A DNA stretch of 64,000 nucleotides from Atrina japonica (lineage: Eukaryota > Mollusca > Bivalvia > Pterioida > Pinnidae): NCBI GenBank assembly GCA_030159075.1, contig BROG01000532.1, forward strand, positions 1-64,000, in the 5' to 3' direction. A program made the position numbers and the translations under genes. Below the pieces are notes generated by a model that saw only the letters and a program-made list of their open reading frames with translations, made no database searches and was not told where the DNA came from. How positions within the stretch are numbered: position 1 is the stretch's first letter; the number at the start of each line of letters is the position of its first letter. Positions 60,901 to 64,000 of the stretch are shown here, piece by piece.

Positions 60901-62211
60901 TCCATGGTCCAGAAAATATGCAACATTTTTACTAAAAAAGAAAAGCTTAATTTGAGGCATTTGTTTGAAAATACTTTATTTTTTATTTTGAAATTCCAAA
61001 TTGGGAATTAATGCATATTTTTGTTTGGGATGGGTCCTGTACCCAGACCTAAAATAGACATAGGAAAATCCCTGATATCATTCCCTGTTATAACGCCAAA
61101 CCCAACCCGCATAACGCTACTATTTCTAGAAGAACAGATTGCCTCCCATATAATTCTCCCGTCATACACCAAACAGACATACCACCACCCAAAGCCAACT
61201 CTCCAGTACAATTGGTCATTTATACATGTTAAATCGTTCAATCGTATTGCCAGACAAGGTGGGAAAAAAAACAGGTGTGAGTAAAACTGTTTGCAGACAG
61301 TCGCTTCTTTACTTCGTACTACGACCTCAAAGGGAGATAATATGAATATCGAATGCCAGTCATAAACTGGTATTTGATTGTATGAACAAAGTGTAGTAGT
61401 CAGACAGGGACCAGCTTTCCAGTGTCACAATTTTCAAAGCTCACATCAGTGAAAGTTGGAAAAAATTGATGCGTCATGTGTTCACACAGCAATTATCAAA
61501 ATTATGAGTAGATGGGATATATAAACATAAAGCATTTGTATTACCGGCATGTTAAAGAGTATTTTTAAACAAAAATCAATAAAACCGCCATTTTAATAGG
61601 GTGACCATAATGTCCAAATTTAAACAATAGACAAAATATCCAAATTAATTGTAAACAGGATGTGATATACAGCAGGGATTAAATATATGAAAAAGACCAC
61701 ACCTTGAAAATAGCAAACCCCAATATATATTGCCAAATTTTTTATACTGCCAGAAGTAGGGAAAACAAAAGGTGGAGGTATATCGGAGGTGAACTGTACA
61801 TGTAAATGTAACAACATAGTAATGTATAAAATGGTAAGAAGAGTAAACATACATACTGACTTACATGACCCAAGTGAAAATCATACATGCACATACATGT
61901 ACAGACATAAAAATTCTTTAATGAATACACATAAAATACAGAAACATACAAATTGTTTGATAGATGAGCAAAGAAGCAATGTCTCAATCAGAGGATTTGC
62001 TTCAAAGTTCACAAATAAATCCTTTCTTACTGAAAATCCAGAGCTACATGTATACTACAGTATGGGTTTGATATGAAACTTACAACAGCAAATGGAGCCC
62101 ATTCTGGGTCTTCATCAGAATCATATGTTTCAGTCTCTGGCAGTGATCGTTTTTTAGCTGGGACAATTGGACTTAGGATTTCATCATCTGAATCACTTTC
62201 AATATATTTTT
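47102..62211 (-). CDS. DUF4211-domain protein, QSER1/PRR12/CCDC82-like, C-terminal part
   Basis: Ten exons join in phase from 58610 to the stop codon at 47104-47102, giving 359 continuous residues; an eleventh exon lies at 62211-62084. In order: a Ser/basic region; a segment VGDYLINNKDMNKFESFPVW...HRSLCT-FSTWLPNMERDYTPI; the helical core EEDPLADMFNVYLQIFLSQA; a Cys pair CHAC assembled across an intron; then SVHLFGQSYN and FMIGKMAATYVGPYHNLYHF, and the end IFDDLKNMLDKG. The CxxC-SVHLxGxxYN...Y-H-LxHFK pattern matches the DUF4211 domain of CCDC82. The extra upstream segment is what I expect of QSER1/PRR12, but that is from memory. QSER1 is a nuclear protein reported with TET1 to protect promoters from methylation; transferring that role here is inference. 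The N-terminus lies to the right of the window. Confidence 0.85.
47720..48555. mobile_element. Inverted-repeat element in last intron of DUF4211 gene
   Basis: The left end agggctattccagaaaaagc and the right end (gggcgttctgcacccaggag, acactttcttctggaataac cct) match the ends of the element at 3168-4769. The interior differs and has a G-rich run near 47770-47800. Confidence 0.6.
48618..48704 (-). CDS. DUF4211 gene penultimate exon
   Basis: This exon has 29 codons, VDIVRQGNSNLDNAEILDRC to NNRTWVLK, with acceptor tctttgttcag and donor gtaagtta, phase 0 on both sides. Its 3' edge lies only about 60 bases from the inverted-repeat element at 47720-48555. Confidence 0.9.
48938..49000. repeat. AT microsatellite
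   Basis: A long (AT)n tract with minor interruptions, about 180 bases from the end of a coding exon. Confidence 0.97.
49178..49273 (-). CDS. DUF4211 gene exon (FMIGKMAATYVGPYHNL)
   Basis: This exon has 32 codons, EFMIGKMAATYVGPYHNLYH to SKRCLAK, with acceptor ctttatttcag and donor gtaagata, phase 0 on both sides. It aligns with [20 protein letters not shown] of CCDC82. Confidence 0.94.
49590..50180. repeat. Imperfect tandem repeat in DUF4211 gene intron
   Basis: Irregular units of the form gatgcaactctttatctttc plus agtttt recur with spacing of about 40-50 bases, most regular at 49780-50030. The open frame there is a by-product. Confidence 0.75.
50347..50454 (-). CDS. DUF4211 gene exon (ACEHASQPAIKSVHLFG)
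   Basis: This exon has 36 codons, with acceptor tctggttacag and donor gtaagttc, phase 0 on both sides. It encodes ACEHASQPAIKSVHLFGQ, SYNHITLEEDN and AESGSL. The SVHLxGxxYN block is a DUF4211 hallmark. Confidence 0.93.
50783..50910 (-). mobile_element. tRNA-derived SINE, short copy with 9-bp flanking repeats
   Basis: The minus strand reads cctccgtggccaagtggtta, gagcatcacac ... aaccgggttctctcc, a tRNA-like head, then a body and a tail near 50783. aataggaat occurs at 50758-50766 and 50914-50922, a probable target duplication. Confidence 0.75.
50971..51036 (-). CDS. DUF4211 gene exon (first half of Cys pair)
   Basis: This exon has 22 codons, EGLKAKPHIRELDRPNLK then QACH, with acceptor ctttatttcag and donor gtaaataa, phase 0 on both sides. 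With the next exon it makes C-H-A-C, a CxxC resembling the CQAC of CCDC82 and possibly metal-binding. Confidence 0.9.
51770..51850 (-). repeat. tRNA-like SINE head
   Basis: On the minus strand, tatcgctgaatggttagcgt (A-box-like) is followed after about 45 bases by acaggttcaagttc (B-box-like). No body was identified. Confidence 0.5.
51915..52012 (-). CDS. DUF4211 gene exon (DFYLAPLTGI)
   Basis: This exon has 98 bases, with acceptor tttcatttcag and donor gttagttt. Two bases complete Asp, then 32 codons run from DFYLAPLTGIDKIIDKKLKE to DARVQWKQQFK. The W-K-xx-F pattern matches the corresponding SRWKEQYKE region of CCDC82. Confidence 0.92.
52248..53142 (+). repeat. Dispersed bivalve-type repeat with internal duplication
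   Basis: The head acaagaggctaatgggtcac then atcgctcaactga, and the end ggacaggctgacagacagac, are of a kind I associate with bivalve genomes. The block caatccatgcagcagttctg, gaagatt...aaagagg, gtacc occurs twice (52435-52505 and 52900-52970). Confidence 0.6.
53195..53310 (-). CDS. DUF4211 gene exon (helical core)
   Basis: This exon has 116 bases, with acceptor ttatttttag and donor gtatgaac. One base completes Lys, then LENAYEEDPLADMFNVYLQI, FLSQALEPGFLSAILESR, and one base starts Asp. It is a strongly amphipathic helical block characteristic of the DUF4211 fold. Confidence 0.93.
53588..54714. mobile_element. 1.1-kb TIR element, copy 3
   Basis: The ends are agggccagtgattttcc and ggaaaatcactagccat. 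The interior is collinear with the copies at 8880 and 10500 and shares their order of blocks, in the same orientation. It lies in an intron of the DUF4211 gene. Confidence 0.75.
54898..55024 (+). repeat. Dispersed repeat, inverted relative to 29108-29245
   Basis: The blocks ggccttgtatgatacca, gaagctcaactgatgaagtc and ataactttggtattatgttt are reverse complements of those at 29108-29245. Confidence 0.65.
55205..55359 (+). repeat. Pogo-type MITE, second copy
   Basis: It starts tacagcaccctgag and ends gttcaactcatcgaagttct then actgta. The right terminus is typical of pogo/Tigger-derived MITEs (cagtagaacttcgat on the other strand). It lies 26 bases from a coding exon end. Confidence 0.6.
55386..55516 (-). 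CDS. DUF4211 gene exon (FSTWLPNMERDY)
   Basis: This exon has 43 codons and two bases, with acceptor gatttctag and donor gtaagaag. It encodes FSTWLPNMERDYTPIRAKV, SHRDSETIEVFEEDRP and KPKLDS; the split codon AA/G gives Lys with the next exon. The alternating hydrophobic pattern suggests beta-strands. Confidence 0.92.
56383..56641. mobile_element. hAT-like MITE, 259 bp, 13-bp perfect TIRs
   Basis: The ends cagggttttccct and agggaaaaccctg are perfect inverted repeats, flanked on both sides by gtcatt (56377-56382 and 56642-56647). The termini resemble hAT MITEs, though only six bases of clear target duplication are visible. Confidence 0.75.
57027..57167 (-). CDS. DUF4211 gene exon (VGDYLINNKD)
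   Basis: This exon has 47 codons, with acceptor ctatttcag and donor gtaagttt, phase 0 on both sides. It encodes VGDYLINNKDMNKFESFPVW to GKIWHRSLCT, a folded-looking segment with regularly spaced aromatic residues, joining directly to PGYR upstream and FSTWLPNM downstream. Confidence 0.92.
57650..58411 (-). repeat. Minisatellite made from an exon end plus its splice donor
   Basis: About 17 units of two lengths (near 41 and near 48 bases). On the minus strand the long units carry tggagtataagccaggatat followed by agggtacgt or agggtatgt, the same bases as the end of the 58412 exon (EYKPGYR) and its donor. The array starts at the exon edge and runs into the intron. Confidence 0.92.
58412..58610 (-). 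CDS. DUF4211 gene exon (Ser/basic region, ends PGYR)
   Basis: The acceptor is ttgatcacag and the donor gtatgtat. One base completes a split codon, then 66 codons run from RKRSNSRKSFDHDESAP to SSMPVEYKPGYR, rich in Ser, Lys and Pro-directed SP/TP sites. The terminal EYKPGYR plus its donor is the part multiplied in the adjoining minisatellite at 57650-58412. Confidence 0.88.
58927..59331. mobile_element. MITE of about 405 bp with 30-bp TIRs
   Basis: The left end taaggccattccaatttttt then gttaagcgtcc and the right end ggacgcttaacatag then aaaacttgaattggccta are inverted copies with a few mismatches. No ORF. Confidence 0.75.
59342..60390 (+). repeat. 56-bp minisatellite, about 18 units
   Basis: The unit is ttttaccagattctcagatc, agcatggcacagaattctcc, tagagcccttgacaaa. 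Units are nearly identical from 59400 to 59940 and progressively diverged from 59950 onward. It lies in a DUF4211 gene intron. Confidence 0.95.
60391..60642 (-). repeat. 'aaaggggcatta' MITE family, copy 4
   Basis: The right end gataatgcccctttaa and the blocks gattttttatgcctgtgttt, agctcttatttgttattgta match 15185, 29300 and 30789, here read toward the right terminus. Confidence 0.6.
60643..61700. other. Intron sequence, no firm feature
   Basis: Overlapping open frames on both strands at 61008-61284 show no recognisable family and are not supported as exons. Confidence 0.4.
61703..61746 (-). CDS. Candidate linking exon of DUF4211 gene
   Basis: This 44-base stretch has a good pyrimidine-rich acceptor (ttttccctacttctggcag) and donor gtgtggtc. 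It is open in phase 0 and leaves two bases, exactly what is needed to join the exon ending at 62084 with the one starting at 58610. The encoded YKKFGNIYWGLLFS is hydrophobic and unlike its flanks, and no homology is known to me, so this is only a phase-consistent candidate. Confidence 0.2.
62084..62211 (-). CDS. DUF4211 gene, upstream acidic exon
   Basis: The acceptor is tacttttccag and the donor gtaagttt. There are two bases of a split codon plus 42 codons, KYIESDSDDEILSPIVPAKK...YDSDEDPEWAPFAV; only this frame is open. Acidic SDSDDE and DSDEDPEW clusters around a KKR fit a disordered nuclear region. It ends in phase 0, whereas the 58610 exon needs two bases from its predecessor, so these exons are not direct neighbours in the mRNA. 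Confidence 0.8.
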
Positions 62212-62507
62212 CTGGAAAAGTAAATGGAACATGACATGATGTTTTGAAATTTGACCACTGTACATATTGTATGTTTCACTAACTATCTTTAGAACAATAA
62301 TTACTCTGTAAACTGCATAAGAACTTATTAACTTCTTAAATTTGTGGCAAACCTTTCATTGGCTAATTGTCTGGATAAGCATTTTCTGTCAGTTTATAAT
62401 GAACAACACTACATTATGGGCCCACAAAGCTTGAAGTCTTTCGAGGAGAGACTTACAGTCCCATAATTTTGCAAATATTTCAAAATGTCTGCCATATTAT
62501 AACTCAC

Positions 62508-62532
62508 CTTGGATCTCAATGATATAAACAAA
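62508..62532 (-). CDS. Possible further upstream exon of DUF4211 gene
   Basis: A very strong donor (CAAG followed by gtgagt) at 62507 is preceded by an open stretch FVYIIEIQ after an AG at 62533-62534. Its 25 bases would leave one base that completes a GAA codon with the two starting bases of the 62211 exon. The acceptor is weak (tttcaaccaaag). Only the phase fit and the donor support it. Confidence 0.2.
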
Positions 62533-62539
62533 CTTTGGT

Positions 62540-64000
62540 TGAAATTTAAGGTAAAATATTTGACAGATAATATGATTTTTATGAGCATTAACTTAAAGAG
62601 TTAAAAATCTGCTAAAAAATGACACTGTGGTTTAAATAAAGGTAAGACTTATAATCCAGAAAATATGGTATATCTAGTACATTATATATAAAAAAAATTT
62701 CAAATTGAAAATCAAATCCAGGTAATGAATGAATTCAACATTTGTCTGGCATTCAGGAAATAGACTTTAATCTGTGCAGCGATCTAACATCTTACCTGCG
62801 GGTATCAGTTGGGTAACTGACACTCACTAATTACTCATATCCTAAATAAACAATCTGTTTGATTGCTGGTATCAATTATGTAACTGACAATGCTAGATCT
62901 ATAATCTAAATTAAAAATATGCCAACAAGGAAATGAAGACCACAAAATAACACTGGAGCGATCGTTCAGGTTAAGTAGAGGTTATGACAAATACAAATCA
63001 CGTAACCTCCTTTTTGTTTTTGATGAATTTCATTTTTCAGTCTTCATTATTGCTATCATAACCTGCAGATTATGGTCATTCCTTTTAACCTAACCTGTAA
63101 TTGGTTATGATGATTTCTGTTATTTTATGGCCTGAAATGTCAAAACACATAGTTTTTGAAAATCAGGATCGAGGTGCCAACTAATGTGCATGATATATTG
63201 ATGCAGATTGATGTGATAAAGTTTTTATCAAATAAATTAGGCGAGTAATTAAACATCTGGAACAAAAAAAAGTATTACAACACAATGATAATGAAAGCTT
63301 TAACACCACAACAGGGAGGATTAAACTTTGTGACTTGACCTGCAATCACATAACTACCTGAGATCAAATAGTTCTGCTTTCAAGCTGAAGACATTTTTAA
63401 TCATATCTATTAAGGCTGTCTTTTTTTTCTTTCTTTTTTTTTAGGGGGGAGGGGGTCGTTTAAAAGGGCACCTTTATTTTAAGAAATTATATAATATAAT
63501 TCCGACCTAGGTGGTTCCCCCTAATTACCAGTAGATAAATTTCAGCAAGAGAATATATTTATGTTTCCCCTTGTTCTGAAATACATTTATTTATCCATTT
63601 ATGTGACAAATACAAAAGAGTTCAGCTGCAAATATTTAGCACCATTTTAACATTCCAGATATTAACAGTATAATACATGTACATGTACAAATACATGTAC
63701 AATTGTACATACAATGTATGCATAATGTACCTAAATGACCAGAGGAAAGCCAGGCTACCAGTCTAGATCCTGGTTCCACCACTTGATGACAGATTTGCAG
63801 AACGAAGCCCCTGAATGGTGATTTTAGTTTTAATAGTCTCATACTTGTTATTTGACTGTTTCTTGTACATTTTAGATCAAAACTTAAGCAGCCTAATTAA
63901 TCATTATACATCCCACCTACAGTATACAATGTATCAAGACTAGAAAAACTTTTTATCAGTATGTGCAATCCTTAGAGACTTCATATTCCGGATTTCCACA
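62540..64000. other. Right end of window, no recognised exon
   Basis: AT-rich, with a T-run followed by a G-run at 63420-63460 and an acatgtacatgtacaa-type palindromic stretch at 63672-63712. The remaining N-terminal exons of the DUF4211 gene were not found here and probably lie beyond the window. Confidence 0.4.

Noticed and set aside
61008..61284. Overlapping plus and minus open frames of about 80 codons
   Set aside because: No family is recognisable on either strand, phases do not link to the DUF4211 exons, and splice signals are poor.

Overview
This is eukaryotic nuclear DNA: AT-rich, with short coding exons bounded by GT/AG splice sites, kilobase-scale introns and a dense load of tandem and dispersed repeats. 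Together, the animal-type proteins, tRNA-derived SINEs and a repeat beginning with an 'acaagaggctaatgggtcac'-like head point to a lophotrochozoan, most likely a bivalve mollusc. That placement is an inference.

Two genes can be reconstructed exon by exon, both on the minus strand. (1) A Caprin orthologue starts at an ATG at 18056 and leaves the window on the left. Six exons (18056-17943, 13135-13073, 11943-11857, 7457-7296, 6424-6113, 2902-about 2614) give roughly 342 in-frame residues: the N-terminal coiled coil, the homology region HR1, a glutamine-rich linker and the short motif that in vertebrate Caprin-1 docks onto G3BP. The C-terminal RNA-binding part lies outside. (2) A gene ending in a DUF4211-type domain, of the QSER1/PRR12/CCDC82 kind, enters from the right and stops at 47102. 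Ten exons join in phase from 58610 to the stop codon (359 residues). An eleventh lies at 62211-62084, and its phase shows that at least one more exon sits between 58610 and 62084.

Layout. 1-18100: Caprin exons in introns filled with inverted-repeat elements, one SINE with a perfect 15-bp target duplication, and a 56-bp minisatellite. 18340-18490: a hairpin upstream of Caprin. 18840-24665: a recent 4.06-kb tandem duplication built on a 44-bp minisatellite. 24670-34170: no recognisable gene; Tigger-like MITE, 21-bp heptad minisatellite, tRNA-like SINE pieces and other tandem arrays. 34170-38430: AT-rich DNA without recognised genes. 38430-45390: a Tigger-like MITE split by a 6.48-kb inverted-repeat transposon; the paralogous MITE at 25702-26165 shows the empty site exactly. 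45400-64000: the DUF4211 gene with more MITEs, minisatellites and SINEs in its introns.

The two proteins have no evident functional link beyond lying on the same strand: Caprin is cytoplasmic (mRNP and stress-granule biology), while the QSER1/PRR12 class is nuclear. The most unusual features are the minisatellite that multiplied an exon end together with its splice donor (57650-58412), the transposon with a fossil empty site, and the minisatellite-based segmental duplication.
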